The notes: generated by a model from the sequence alone, not told the origin. A stretch of 18,451 nucleotides of DNA from CAZJTL01 sp964548905 (GCA_964548905.1 CAZJTL010000095.1:1-18451); one strand, 5' to 3'. Positions 1 through 8,082 are shown, numbered from the stretch's first letter. Translations and numbers: made by a program.

Positions 1-110
1 GATCGTTAGCTACTTTTGCAAGAGGTCTAATAATACATTTGTTGGGGTTTCTCCCTTGTCCTCCTTGCCTTCCTTGTCTTGCCTCAACCCATCATCTAAA
101 AGTTGACAGA

Positions 111-1307
111 CTAGTATGTGGGATTATCTAAAGCTTCAGTCAACTCGTCCATAATTCCTTCGATCGCTACTTCAATGCGTCGCCAGTCAGGAATAAAGGG
201 TGCGCCAAAAGAATACTGTTGAAAGTCTTCTAAGGCTTTATCTAAAGCATTGGCAAAAGATTCCACCGCCGTTAGTTCCCGATGCAGATCGTATTGTGTC
301 AGATTGTGCATCTCCGCAAATGATTCATAAACTAGTACCGAACTACGAGCGTGGGTTAAATAGGTAAGTTTTAGGGTGCGGAATGTCTCTTGAGAAAGCA
401 CTACACCTTGAGCAGACAGTTGAGCGAAGAAAGTACGAGCGATATCAGCAACCATTTTTTGCAACCCAGGTTGCTTATCCGAGCCAAGTTGCTGATGTTT
501 ATGATCGTAGCGATCGGTCAATTCTACCTGACAGATACGGGGTACTCGTACCAAACGATAAATTTCTGAGAGAATGCCGACTTCTATCCCCCAATCTGAG
601 GGAAATTGCATTTCTCTGGCAATACTAGTAAACATAGCAAATTCACCAGCGAGAGGATAGCGAAAATCTGCCATGTAATCTAAAAAATCTATATTGCCGA
701 GAATTTCGCGCAGCGAGCGGACAAAGGGAAAATAAAATAGACGTACAACTCGACCAAACAGGCGATCGCCATAACGAGCGTAAAATCCCTTAGCAAACTG
801 ATAGCGCGATTGCACTACGGCATAGAGAAGACGAACCATAAAAGTGCGATCGTAGGTAAGAATATCAGCATCATGAAACGCCAGCACTGATACTTCTTGT
901 TTCGCCAAGATATAACCCAGTGCCGTCCAAACCGCTCTACCCTTACCACGGGGACCGATCGGCAGTAATTCGTCTATTTTTTTAATTACCTGTTGTACTT
1001 GAGGATTGTCATTCCAAAGCAAGCAGCTTTTATCTTGTAGTGGAGCAACAATTTGCTTTGCTTGCTCAAAATCCTCTCGTTCTGCGCGATCGAGACTAAT
1101 GTAGACTCGTTTAATAAACTTCATTTGCGATAGCTCTTTGATAATATTTGCCATCGCCGCACTAGATAAATCGCTATAGAGAGCAGGTATAACAACCCCA
1201 ATCGGAATTCGCTCTGATGCCTCTTGAAGGCGATCTTCCATAGTTACCAATGCCTCTTTGTGCAAGAGGGTGAAGGTAGGAACGTAATTGATATGAAAAT
1301 CAGGCAT
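111..1307 (-). CDS. GT81-type glycosyltransferase (glucosyl-3-phosphoglycerate synthase-like)
   Basis: A 398-residue cytosolic GT-A fold glycosyltransferase. Visible signatures are VVIPAL at about 38-43 opening the nucleotide-binding fold, GPRGKGRAVW at 118-127, the metal-binding HDAD at 145-148, YPLAGEFAM at 217-225, WGIEVG at 239-244 and DRYDHKHQ at 265-272. These are the hallmarks of the retaining GT81 family, whose characterised members use an NDP-sugar to glycosylate 3-phosphoglycerate on the way to the compatible solute glucosylglycerate. The exact acceptor cannot be read from the sequence. The first ATG lies directly against a TTAGGGG repeat array and has no clear Shine-Dalgarno, so the internal Met23 (MEDRLQ) is an equally good start. 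No phosphatase partner gene is adjacent. Fold is confident; substrate is inference. Confidence 0.8.
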   Translation of the reverse strand: MPDFHINYVPTFTLLHKEALVTMEDRLQEASERIPIGVVIPALYSDLSSAAMANIIKELSQMKFIKRVYISLDRAEREDFEQAKQIVAPLQDKSCLLWNDNPQVQQVIKKIDELLPIGPRGKGRAVWTALGYILAKQEVSVLAFHDADILTYDRTFMVRLLYAVVQSRYQFAKGFYARYGDRLFGRVVRLFYFPFVRSLREILGNIDFLDYMADFRYPLAGEFAMFTSIAREMQFPSDWGIEVGILSEIYRLVRVPRICQVELTDRYDHKHQQLGSDKQPGLQKMVADIARTFFAQLSAQGVVLSQETFRTLKLTYLTHARSSVLVYESFAEMHNLTQYDLHRELTAVESFANALDKALEDFQQYSFGAPFIPDWRRIEVAIEGIMDELTEALDNPTY

Positions 1308-1311
1308 ATCT

Positions 1312-1395
1312 TTAGGGGTTAGGGGTTAGGGGTTAGGGGTTAGGGGTTAGGGGTTAGGGAGCAGGGGTTAGGGTTTAGGGTTTAGGGAGCAGGGG
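1312..1395 (+). repeat. TTAGGGG telomere-like heptamer array
   Basis: Six perfect TTAGGGG units run from 1312 to 1353. They are followed by TTAGGGA and degenerate AGCAGGGG and TTTAGGG units to about 1395. The array abuts the start codon of the minus-strand glycosyltransferase. The plus strand has closely spaced G-runs able to form G-quadruplexes. It is a cyanobacterial short tandemly repeated repeat, not a telomere. Confidence 0.9.
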
Positions 1396-1432
1396 AGACA
1401 ATGAACAATGAACTATCAACAATCAACCATGA

Positions 1433-1463
1433 ACAAACAACAAATAACAAATAACAAATAACA
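1433..1463 (+). repeat. AACAAAT heptamer repeat
   Basis: About three to four units of a 7-mer (AACAAAT/AACAAAA) lie upstream of the TPR gene. They follow a degenerate stretch of ATGAACAA/ATCAACAA words resembling the 14-mer family found near 3036 and 6907. Confidence 0.7.
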
Positions 1464-1511
1464 AAATCAAGATTTGTATTCAGGAGCAAAAGTTACTAAT
1501 ATTACATTAAG

Positions 1512-2885
1512 GTGAGTCAATCATCGTCTAAGTTTCTTGCCTCGATCGTCTACTACCGCCGTAAAATGAATTATGGGATCGTAAATGAGAGTTTTCAAGC
1601 TTATTTTGAGCGTGGGTTCGATCTTGCCCGACAGAAACAATGGCAACAAGCGTTTTTCTATTTTTCTGCTGCGATCGAAGTGAATCCTGAAAATGCTGAA
1701 TCATATAATAATCGAGGAATTATTCTTGCTCGTCAGCAACAGTGGGACAAAGCAATAGAGGATTACGATCGCGCAATTTCGATCGCTCCCGATTACGCTG
1801 AAGCTTATTCTAATCGAGGACGAGCGCACCACGAGCAACAATTTTGGGCGCAAGCGCTAGCTGACTATACAAAGGCAATTTTAATCAATCCTGACTGTGC
1901 TAGAGCTTATTACGGTCGAGGAAATCTTTATTATCAGTACCAATATTGGGATGAGGCAATAGCTAATTATATTCAAGCACTCGCCTTTGCTCCTGAGAGG
2001 ACTGAGATCTATCAAAATTTAATTGAAGCTTATTTTCATCGAGGACTTGCTTACGCTAAGCAGCAAAAGTTGGAGTTAGCGATCGCAGATTTTGGGCAAA
2101 TAATTTTCATGAATAGTAATGATGCTGAGGCTTATTTCAATCGAGGACAGATTTATAAACAGCAAAGAAATTGGGCAAAAGCACTGGCTGATTTCAGTAC
2201 AGCTATCTCTCTGAATGCTGAGGATGCTGAAGCTTACTGGTATCGGGGGCAAATTCTGGCTGAAATTGGACACAAGCAAGGAGCTTTAGCGGACTTAAAA
2301 ATAGCTCAACGACTGTTTTTCTTTCAAGGTCGTGTGCATGAATACGAAGCAGTTTCCCAACTGATTGCATCAATTACATCTAATCTATCTGAATCGAGCG
2401 ATCGAGATCGAGAAAAAGATTTAAAACCAGAAGTTGAATCTGTTCAAGTTTCACCTAATCAACAAACCTCAAGTACTCTTAATCCATCTATAAACGTCAA
2501 TTCATCTCTTACCGATATTTACAGCGAGCAAGGCAATCTTCGTTACTTTGAGGGCAATTGGCAACAAGCACTTGTCGAATACGATCGATTAATCCAACTC
2601 AATCCCAATCATGTTTTAGCCTATCACGATCGAGGATTGGTTTATAAACAGCAGCAACAATGGGAAAAGGCATTAGCTGATTTTACTAAAGTTATCTCCC
2701 TCGATCCTGACTTTGCTCTTGCTTATGTCCACAGAAGTAATGTCTTAGAACAAATGCAAGACAAACAAGCTGCTATGAACGATCTAAAGAAAGCTAGAAA
2801 ATTATTTTTCTATCAAAATAATTATTCTGGTTATGAGCTAGTCATGAATTCGATCAAATTGTTAAAAGCCAAATTAGGAGACTAG
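1512..2885 (+). CDS. Tetratricopeptide repeat protein with two TPR blocks
   Basis: A 457-residue soluble TPR protein, probably a protein-interaction scaffold. The first block has about seven 34-residue units (roughly 30-272) with the usual W..A...Y..A....P..A..Y..RG pattern. A low-complexity Ser/Asn/Glu linker (about 290-334) follows, then a second block of about three units (336-437). Each block ends in the same non-TPR cap, LKxAxxLFFxQ followed by a YExV segment (262-282 and 425-444), which suggests block duplication. No signal peptide or catalytic domain is visible. The given start is GTG at 1512; ATG at 1566 (Met19) would remove a short basic leader and still keep every TPR. Neither start has a good Shine-Dalgarno. 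The TAG stop is the first TAG of the following TAGGGG repeat. Specific function unknown. Confidence 0.85.
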   Translation: MSQSSSKFLASIVYYRRKMNYGIVNESFQAYFERGFDLARQKQWQQAFFYFSAAIEVNPENAESYNNRGIILARQQQWDKAIEDYDRAISIAPDYAEAYSNRGRAHHEQQFWAQALADYTKAILINPDCARAYYGRGNLYYQYQYWDEAIANYIQALAFAPERTEIYQNLIEAYFHRGLAYAKQQKLELAIADFGQIIFMNSNDAEAYFNRGQIYKQQRNWAKALADFSTAISLNAEDAEAYWYRGQILAEIGHKQGALADLKIAQRLFFFQGRVHEYEAVSQLIASITSNLSESSDRDREKDLKPEVESVQVSPNQQTSSTLNPSINVNSSLTDIYSEQGNLRYFEGNWQQALVEYDRLIQLNPNHVLAYHDRGLVYKQQQQWEKALADFTKVISLDPDFALAYVHRSNVLEQMQDKQAAMNDLKKARKLFFYQNNYSGYELVMNSIKLLKAKLGD

Positions 2886-3034
2886 GGGTTAGGGGCTAGG
2901 GGCTAGGGATTAGGGATTAGGGAAAGTAGCAAGTAGCAAGTAGTAAGTAGCAAGTAAAAACTTCTGACTTCTGACTTCTGCCTCCTGCCTTCTGCATAAA
3001 AGCCTCCTGTCTTCTGCCTCCTGCCTCCTGCCTT
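2883..3034 (+). repeat. Composite short-repeat mosaic (copy A)
   Basis: The order is TAGGGG/TAGGGA units, then GTAGCAA 7-mers, then CTTCTGA 7-mers, then CTTCTGCCTCCTGCC units. The same ordered mosaic occurs inverted at 15384-15570, so this is a mobile or recurrent composite rather than random low complexity. It fills the first half of the 318-bp TPR-ndhD spacer. Confidence 0.85.
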
Positions 3035-3035
3035 C

Positions 3036-3063
3036 AATGAACCATCAACAATGAACCATCAAC
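3036..3063 (+). repeat. 14-bp tandem repeat AATGAACCATCAAC x2
   Basis: Two exact adjacent copies at 3036-3049 and 3050-3063. The word is close to the reverse complement of the 14-mer at 6907-6934. From 3064 to 3203 the sequence is AT-rich with no clear repeat and must contain the ndhD promoter; I cannot assign -35/-10 boxes with confidence. Confidence 0.85.
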
Positions 3064-3203
3064 AAAATAGACATAAATCTATCGTATTTTTTATTACATG
3101 GTTTTTAATCTATGATTACTACATCAAATCTTGATTAACAAATCGTTACATTCTCAAGTACAATTAACCGTAATCACACAAATAAGTATTTTTACTCACT
3201 GTC

Positions 3204-4865
3204 ATGATTGCGGCTCAATTTCCCTGGCTTACCGCGATTCTGCTCCTCCCCTTTGCGGCTTCTTTACTCATACCCGTACTGCCCGATAAAAATGGCAAGA
3301 GCGTGCGGTTATATGCATTAGGAGTAGGGATCGCCGATTTTGTTTTGATGTGTTATGCCTTTTGGCAGAATTACGATGCAAGCAGTGCAACTTTCCAATT
3401 AACAGAGAAATATACCTGGATACCTCAGTTAGGTTTAAGCTGGGCGGTTTCGATCGATGGATTATCTGCTCCGCTTGTTTTGCTGGCAGGATTTGTCACA
3501 ACTCTAGCAATTTTTGCCGCTTGGCAAGTGAATATCAAACCTCGCCTCTTTTACTTTCTGATGCTGTTACTTTATTCGGCACAGATTGGCGTATTTATTG
3601 CTCAAGACTTATTACTACTATTTATTATGTGGGAACTTGAACTAGTTCCCGTTTACTTGCTGGTTTCAATTTGGGGCGGTCAAAAACGTCGCTATGCAGC
3701 AATGAAATTCTTGCTTTATACAGCGCTAGCTTCTATTTTTATTCTAGTGGCAGCCTTGGCGATGGCGTTCTATGGTGGCAATAATTTGACCTTCGATATG
3801 GTTGAGTTGAGCTTAAAAAATTACCCAATTAGCTTAGAAATACTCCTTTATGCTGGATTACTAATTGCTTTTGGCGTAAAGCTGGCTATTTTCCCCTTAC
3901 ATACTTGGCTACCCGATGCACATGGCGAAGCTTCTGCTCCTGTATCGATGATCCTCGCTGGTGTACTGCTAAAAATGGGCGGATACGGACTAATTCGTCT
4001 CAATCTAGAGATGCTCTCCGATGCACATGTTTACTTTGCTCCAGTTTTGGCAATGCTAGGTGTAATTAACATCATCTATGGTGGTTTTAATGCCTTTGGT
4101 CAATCTAACATGAAACGCCGACTGGCTTACTCCTCTGTCTCTCACATGGGTTTTGTGCTGTTAGGTATTGCATCCTTTACCGATCTGGGAGTCAGTGGCG
4201 CACTGTTACAGATGATTTCTCACGGTTTGATTGCGTCGGTACTATTTTTCTTAGCAGGTGTTACTTACGATCGCACCCACACCTTAATCTTGGATAAGAT
4301 GGGTGGAATTGGTCAAGTCATGCCTAAAGTGTTTGCTCTGTTTACTGCAAGCGCGATGGCATCTTTGGCTTTACCAGGTATGAGTGGCTTTATTAGCGAA
4401 CTCTCGGTTTTTGTTGGTATTACTTCTAGTGATATCTACAGTCATCCTTTCCGAACTCTCACCGTTATTCTCGCCGCCGTAGGCTTAATTCTGACACCGA
4501 TTTATCTCCTATCTATGCTCAGACAGCTATTCTTTGTCAATGATGCCTCACTTACTTGCGAGATTGGCGATAATGATAACGATTCGTCTGCAAAGGTAGA
4601 GCAGGAGGCGGTTTGTTTCGGTACTAATTGTGTTCTCCCTGCTGATGCTGTCTATAGCGATGCTAAACCTCGGGAAGTATTTATTGCTGCTTGCTTTTTA
4701 GTTCTAATCATCGGTATTGGAATGTATCCCAAGCTAGCTACTCAGATGTACGATGCGAAGACTGTGGCTCTCAATGCTCAAGCTCGACAATCCTACGTAG
4801 AAATATCTCAGATGAATCCTCATGTTTATGCTAATAATTTGTTCGCCAAAGAAGTTTTAAATTGA
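3204..4865 (+). CDS. ndhD: NAD(P)H-quinone oxidoreductase subunit 4 (NdhD)
   Basis: A 553-residue proton-pumping antiporter-like subunit of thylakoid NDH-1, serving cyclic electron flow and respiration. It is rich in hydrophobic helices throughout. The TM5 glutamate E144 (MWELELVP), the conserved lysine K226 (GVKLAIFPLHTWLPDAHGEA) and K257 (LLKMGGYG) are present, as are NMKRRLAYSSVSHMG and LALPGMSGF. The family match is unambiguous and closest to the D1/D2 respiratory type rather than the CO2-uptake D3/D4 type. About 40 residues near 446-484 form a hydrophilic insertion with a CFGTNC pair before the last helix; I recall this in some NdhD1/D2 paralogues. No ndhF is adjacent, so it is a standalone paralogue. 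ATG start, no obvious Shine-Dalgarno, followed by its own terminator. Confidence 0.95.
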   Translation: MIAAQFPWLTAILLLPFAASLLIPVLPDKNGKSVRLYALGVGIADFVLMCYAFWQNYDASSATFQLTEKYTWIPQLGLSWAVSIDGLSAPLVLLAGFVTTLAIFAAWQVNIKPRLFYFLMLLLYSAQIGVFIAQDLLLLFIMWELELVPVYLLVSIWGGQKRRYAAMKFLLYTALASIFILVAALAMAFYGGNNLTFDMVELSLKNYPISLEILLYAGLLIAFGVKLAIFPLHTWLPDAHGEASAPVSMILAGVLLKMGGYGLIRLNLEMLSDAHVYFAPVLAMLGVINIIYGGFNAFGQSNMKRRLAYSSVSHMGFVLLGIASFTDLGVSGALLQMISHGLIASVLFFLAGVTYDRTHTLILDKMGGIGQVMPKVFALFTASAMASLALPGMSGFISELSVFVGITSSDIYSHPFRTLTVILAAVGLILTPIYLLSMLRQLFFVNDASLTCEIGDNDNDSSAKVEQEAVCFGTNCVLPADAVYSDAKPREVFIAACFLVLIIGIGMYPKLATQMYDAKTVALNAQARQSYVEISQMNPHVYANNLFAKEVLN

Positions 4866-4941
4866 GAGCGAATCAAGTTTAAGCTTTATTTGAGAACAAG
4901 AATCAGTTATCTTTGGTTAATTCTAATCTTTACATTTTGGG

Positions 4942-4971
4942 GTGGTTCAGAAATATTCTGAACCACTTTTT
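4942..4971 (+). terminator. Rho-independent terminator of ndhD
   Basis: GTGGTTCAGA (4942-4951) pairs perfectly with TCTGAACCAC (4957-4966) across a 5-nt loop and is followed directly by TTTTT. It sits about 77 bp after the ndhD stop and touches the stop codon of the convergent DuOB gene. There is no T-run on the other strand, so it looks unidirectional. Confidence 0.9.
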
Positions 4972-5782
4972 ATGCTAGAGATTTTAAATAAGTAAAAAAC
5001 TCAGTCAATTCCTGTTCGGTTAATAGTAGACGCGATCGCTTGCCATAGGTTTGTAGTAAATAATCTCTTGCGCGATCGACACTCCAGTTTAATCTTTGCA
5101 TTTCTACCAGGATTGAATCAAAGGTCGATAATTCAATCACAGCAGCGATTATTTTCCAACAAGGATCCTCTTCTTCTTCCCAATCTAAGGGACGATGGGG
5201 CATACTCAAACTGACGGTAACTAAACAGGGATGTTCGGGACAATAACCCCAATCTAATTTAGCAGCAAAGATAGGATCGGTAATGGTTGCGTTTTTGAGA
5301 ATTTGACCATTGAGAGTAGTTATTGTTGCTTTCCATTTGACAGCATCAAAATTACGAGGACTATGTTTAAATTCCCAATCGATCGCGCAAACTAATTGTA
5401 GGGTTTTTCGTTGGCAAAAAGGAAGTTTAGTTAAATAAGAAACTAAAACATATTTTTCTTCGTTATGTAAAATAAAGCGATCGCCTTGGCAATATTTTAA
5501 AAGTTCGATTGGTTGCGCTGTTCCTATTTTTTGCCATTTTCCTGACAGAAGCGAGCGATTTTCTCCTTGGAAATCAAAATTATGACTATTTTCTGCTAAA
5601 GGAATTTCTAAAATATCTAAGAGTTCTGGTTCTTTACCATCGATTAATCTACTATTAGTAGGAATGCGACCATCATCTAAATTAGAAAGAGGACGAATCC
5701 AATCTCCACTAACAGGATCGATTCCAGCAATACAGCGATCGCCATGCTTCCAAGAATTGGCGAGACAAATAATTTGAGTCAT
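4970..5782 (-). CDS. Dual OB-fold (DuOB) domain protein
   Basis: A 270-residue soluble protein, last gene of a three-gene operon. The N-terminus has the pattern I associate with the dual-OB family: CLANSWKHGDRCIAG (6-20) then GDWIRPLS (26-33). It is followed by beta-rich segments (about 50-140) and a helical C-terminus (about 205-270). OB folds usually bind nucleic acid, but no catalytic motif is visible. It starts 15 bp after the preceding DUF488 gene stops, so the two are very likely translated from one message. Family members are often found beside DUF488 genes, which supports a shared role, proposed in the literature only by genome context. Start ATG at 5782 has no strong Shine-Dalgarno; an ATG 11 bp upstream is out of frame. 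Biochemical function unknown. Confidence 0.75.
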   Translation of the reverse strand: MTQIICLANSWKHGDRCIAGIDPVSGDWIRPLSNLDDGRIPTNSRLIDGKEPELLDILEIPLAENSHNFDFQGENRSLLSGKWQKIGTAQPIELLKYCQGDRFILHNEEKYVLVSYLTKLPFCQRKTLQLVCAIDWEFKHSPRNFDAVKWKATITTLNGQILKNATITDPIFAAKLDWGYCPEHPCLVTVSLSMPHRPLDWEEEEDPCWKIIAAVIELSTFDSILVEMQRLNWSVDRARDYLLQTYGKRSRLLLTEQELTEFFTYLKSLA

Positions 5783-5797
5783 ATTGAGGCATGATTT

Positions 5798-6244
5798 TTA
5801 GAGGTGAGATATATTTATATTTCCCCATTTATTATGCAAATATTCTGCTACTAAACGACGATGACAATGATGGGGTTTAGCTTCACTACAAAGTAAACAA
5901 CTATTATCTAAAAGTTCAGGCGAAACTATCTGTTCGATTTGACGCTTAGAGATTAACTGCAAAAAATTTTGCTCGTATACTTGCCAGTCTCCTTTATTCT
6001 TTTTATATTCATTTAAAATATCTTTAGTTGGTGCTAAATCGAGAACATGAACGTATTCTATACCTGCCATTTTTCGCAAAAAATATTCTAAATCCGATCG
6101 CTTGGCAAAACCTGCTAGTTGAGAAACGTTATTTAACCTAGTATCAATAATTTTTTTTACTCCAGTTTTAATCAGAGTTTCAAAAAATTCTTCGGCTGTC
6201 TTTTGGGTAAATCCGATCGTAAATAAATTAATCTTCTGACTCAT
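5798..6244 (-). CDS. DUF488 family protein (short paralogue)
   Basis: A 148-residue single-domain DUF488 protein, a branch of the rhodanese/phosphatase-like Rossmannoid fold. The N-terminal strand LFTIGFTQKTAEEFF (7-21), IDTRLNNVSQLAGFAKRSDL (33-52), LAPTKDILNEYKK (70-82) and the C-terminal CLLCSEAKPHHCHRRLVAEY (116-135) are all classic family motifs. The paired cysteines C119 and C127 with H128 and R129 form the presumed active or metal-binding site. The start codon lies inside the end of the upstream DUF488 gene (17-bp overlap), so translation is probably coupled. It is clearly diverged from that neighbour, with a different second motif, so it is not a recent duplicate. Reaction unknown. 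Confidence 0.88.
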   Translation of the reverse strand: MSQKINLFTIGFTQKTAEEFFETLIKTGVKKIIDTRLNNVSQLAGFAKRSDLEYFLRKMAGIEYVHVLDLAPTKDILNEYKKNKGDWQVYEQNFLQLISKRQIEQIVSPELLDNSCLLCSEAKPHHCHRRLVAEYLHNKWGNINISHL

Positions 6245-6893
6245 TATCTTCTTCTTGTTTTTCTTTTTCTACATAAGCAATTTTATCGCCTTGTCTTCGA
6301 TAAGCTTCTCTAAGTACTTCTTCTGGCGAATCAAAATTAATTGCCTTTTCGCAAGCGCGATCGGAAAATAAAGAAAGTTGAATGGTTTTTGGTGGTTGTA
6401 ATTTATGTAGCTCGATCAATCTTGCTTCTAGATGCTGATGAGTTTCTAAGCTACCATCGTTCAAAATATGCTCTATTTCTATGTTTAATTGACGGAGTTG
6501 CTTGCCAACTAAAATAGTTCGATGACAACTAATGGGATCTTTTTCCGCACACATGAGAGCAATTTTGTATTTTTGAGCGCCTTGAATTATTCTTTGGATT
6601 CCTTCTGCAAAGGCAGCAGTTGCTGCTATTTTTTCGTATAAAGCTTTTCCACCAATATAACAGTTTAAATCTTCAGTTCTTGCCCCTAATTCTCGACCGA
6701 GAAAGACATATTTTATGCCTGTATTTAGTAAGACAGATTTGAGGGGTTCTTGATTAAAATGAGGTAAATAGCGACTATAAGGACGCGATCGCACATCTGC
6801 AACTGCTGTAATTTGATGTTGTTGCAGCAGGGCAATAAAATCTTCAATACTCAGATTAGAGTGACCGATTGTCAATAGTTTTGTCACAGCCAA
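6228..6893 (-). CDS. DUF488 family protein (long paralogue)
   Basis: A 221-residue protein, first gene of the operon. Motifs are LLTIGHSN (6-13), the strand-loop VADVRSRPYSRYLPHFN (31-47), YVFLGRELGAR (62-72) and LMCAEKDPISCHR (113-125) with C115, E117, C123, H124 and R125. These are the diagnostic DUF488 residues. About 55 residues beyond the domain form an acidic, charged tail (KEKQEEDNESED) absent from the short paralogue. Its last 17 bp overlap the next gene. It lies 106 bp downstream of the ureohydrolase on the same strand, separated by repeats, so it may or may not have its own promoter. Family certain; substrate unknown, though the DuOB partner makes a nucleic-acid-linked reaction plausible. 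Confidence 0.88.
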   Translation of the reverse strand: MAVTKLLTIGHSNLSIEDFIALLQQHQITAVADVRSRPYSRYLPHFNQEPLKSVLLNTGIKYVFLGRELGARTEDLNCYIGGKALYEKIAATAAFAEGIQRIIQGAQKYKIALMCAEKDPISCHRTILVGKQLRQLNIEIEHILNDGSLETHQHLEARLIELHKLQPPKTIQLSLFSDRACEKAINFDSPEEVLREAYRRQGDKIAYVEKEKQEEDNESED

Positions 6894-6906
6894 TGTAAAT
6901 ACTATT

Positions 6907-6967
6907 GTTCATGGTTCATTGTTCATGGTTCATTATTCATTGCTGATAGCTGATGGCTGATAGCTGT
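6907..6967. repeat. 14-bp tandem repeat plus GCTGATA 7-mers
   Basis: Two exact copies of GTTCATGGTTCATT at 6907-6920 and 6921-6934 are followed by four GCTGATA/GCTGATG-type 7-mers to about 6967. Short tandemly repeated repeats of this kind fill the spacer between the DUF488 operon and the ureohydrolase gene. Confidence 0.85.
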
Positions 6968-6999
6968 AGGACTAAATATTACAATTCCCGATCGAATTG

Positions 7000-8082
7000 C
7001 TATATTAAAGATAAATCCATCAAATTAGCTAACTTATAAACAATTCTGGCACCAACGTTTCCATCCCACTCTGCATTACCCACTTCACAAAGATCGAAAC
7101 CAATAATTTTTCTCCCACTGTTAACTAGTTCGCGAACAAGACAAAAAGTTTGCTCTAATTCTAGCCCACCAGGTACAGGAGTTCCCGTATGCGGACAGAG
7201 TTTTGGATCTAAGCCATCAACATCAAAGCTAATCTCAACATATTCTGGTAAATGACTGACTATTTCTCGACATAGTTCGAGCCAAGTTGTTCCTGAATAG
7301 AGTTTTTGTTTGATGATTTGGTCATAATAAGGGATGATTCTACCTTCTGAGCTATTAATAGTTTGCACCTCTTCAGCAGAGATATCGCGCAAACCTACTT
7401 GTACTAATTTAGATATTTGCGGAATCTCGATCGCATTAAACATAATCGATGCATGAGAATATTTAAATCCTTCATAGGCATTGCGTAAGTCCGCATGTGC
7501 GTCGATATGCAAAATGCCGTAGTTAGGATAGTTAGCTGCTAAAGCTTGGAAATACCCCAGAGGTGAACTGTGATCGCCACCAATTACTGCAACTCTTTTA
7601 CCCAGTGCGATCGCCTGCTGAGATGTTTGATACAACCATTGATTAACTTCCTGAGATGCTTGGTTAACTTCCATCAGTACTGGTGTTAAATTCGGTGCAT
7701 CTGTTAGTTGTTTCCCTGCTTCTAGGCGATCGATAATTTTTGCTGCTAAAGCACGATTGTACCTATTCTTATCCAAAAGATCTTGGGAAATTTCCATCAT
7801 GAAAATTCCCTGTTTCCAACCATCAGGATTATCCAAATCGAACAAATCTAGTTGTGGAGAAGCAGTTAATATACATTGTGGAGCATTAGCAGTACCAGCA
7901 CCGTAAGATACGGTAACTTCCCAAGGTACTGGAATGACAATTAGTTTGGCAGAATCATAATCAAAGGGCAAGCCGTAGAGATTGCCATTGAATTGACCAA
8001 CACTGCTTGGATTGTAGTTTTGAAGTGACACCATATTTTGTATACTGATTGACTTATTATAACTTGCCACCCTTAAAAACAA
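7000..8082 (-). CDS. Ureohydrolase family protein (agmatinase or guanidine-hydrolase-like)
   Basis: A binuclear-metal ureohydrolase of the arginase/agmatinase superfamily. Ligand motifs are complete: GGDHSS (H171), HIDAHAD (D194, H196, D198) and SFDVDGLDP (D287, D289). The default role is agmatine hydrolysis to putrescine and urea. However, the protein is longer than a classic agmatinase of about 300 residues, with an extended N-terminus, an extra segment about 85-140, and a C-terminal CEVGNAEWDGNVGAR stretch unlike the usual VEVSP. Cyanobacteria also have a nickel-dependent guanidine hydrolase in this superfamily, usually near nickel-chaperone genes, none of which are seen here. The start at 8082 adds 16 residues before Met17 (ATG at 8034), which I consider the more likely start, giving 344 residues. 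Divergent from trpC. Confidence 0.85.
   Translation of the reverse strand: MFLRVASYNKSISIQNMVSLQNYNPSSVGQFNGNLYGLPFDYDSAKLIVIPVPWEVTVSYGAGTANAPQCILTASPQLDLFDLDNPDGWKQGIFMMEISQDLLDKNRYNRALAAKIIDRLEAGKQLTDAPNLTPVLMEVNQASQEVNQWLYQTSQQAIALGKRVAVIGGDHSSPLGYFQALAANYPNYGILHIDAHADLRNAYEGFKYSHASIMFNAIEIPQISKLVQVGLRDISAEEVQTINSSEGRIIPYYDQIIKQKLYSGTTWLELCREIVSHLPEYVEISFDVDGLDPKLCPHTGTPVPGGLELEQTFCLVRELVNSGRKIIGFDLCEVGNAEWDGNVGARIVYKLANLMDLSLI

Noticed and set aside
1..110. Gene or RNA in the first 110 bases
   Set aside because: Only CCTTGTCCTCCTTGCC-like low-complexity repeats are visible.
383..628. Open frame of 81 codons on the plus strand
   Set aside because: Antisense to the well-supported GT81 gene, composition typical of a shadow frame, and no recognisable protein pattern.
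2076..2279. Minus-strand frame opposite the TPR gene
   Set aside because: Caused by the regular codon pattern of TPR units; no ribosome binding site or family similarity.
2883..3063. CRISPR array
   Set aside because: Units are 7-14 bp, directly adjacent and without unique spacers, so these are short tandem repeats.
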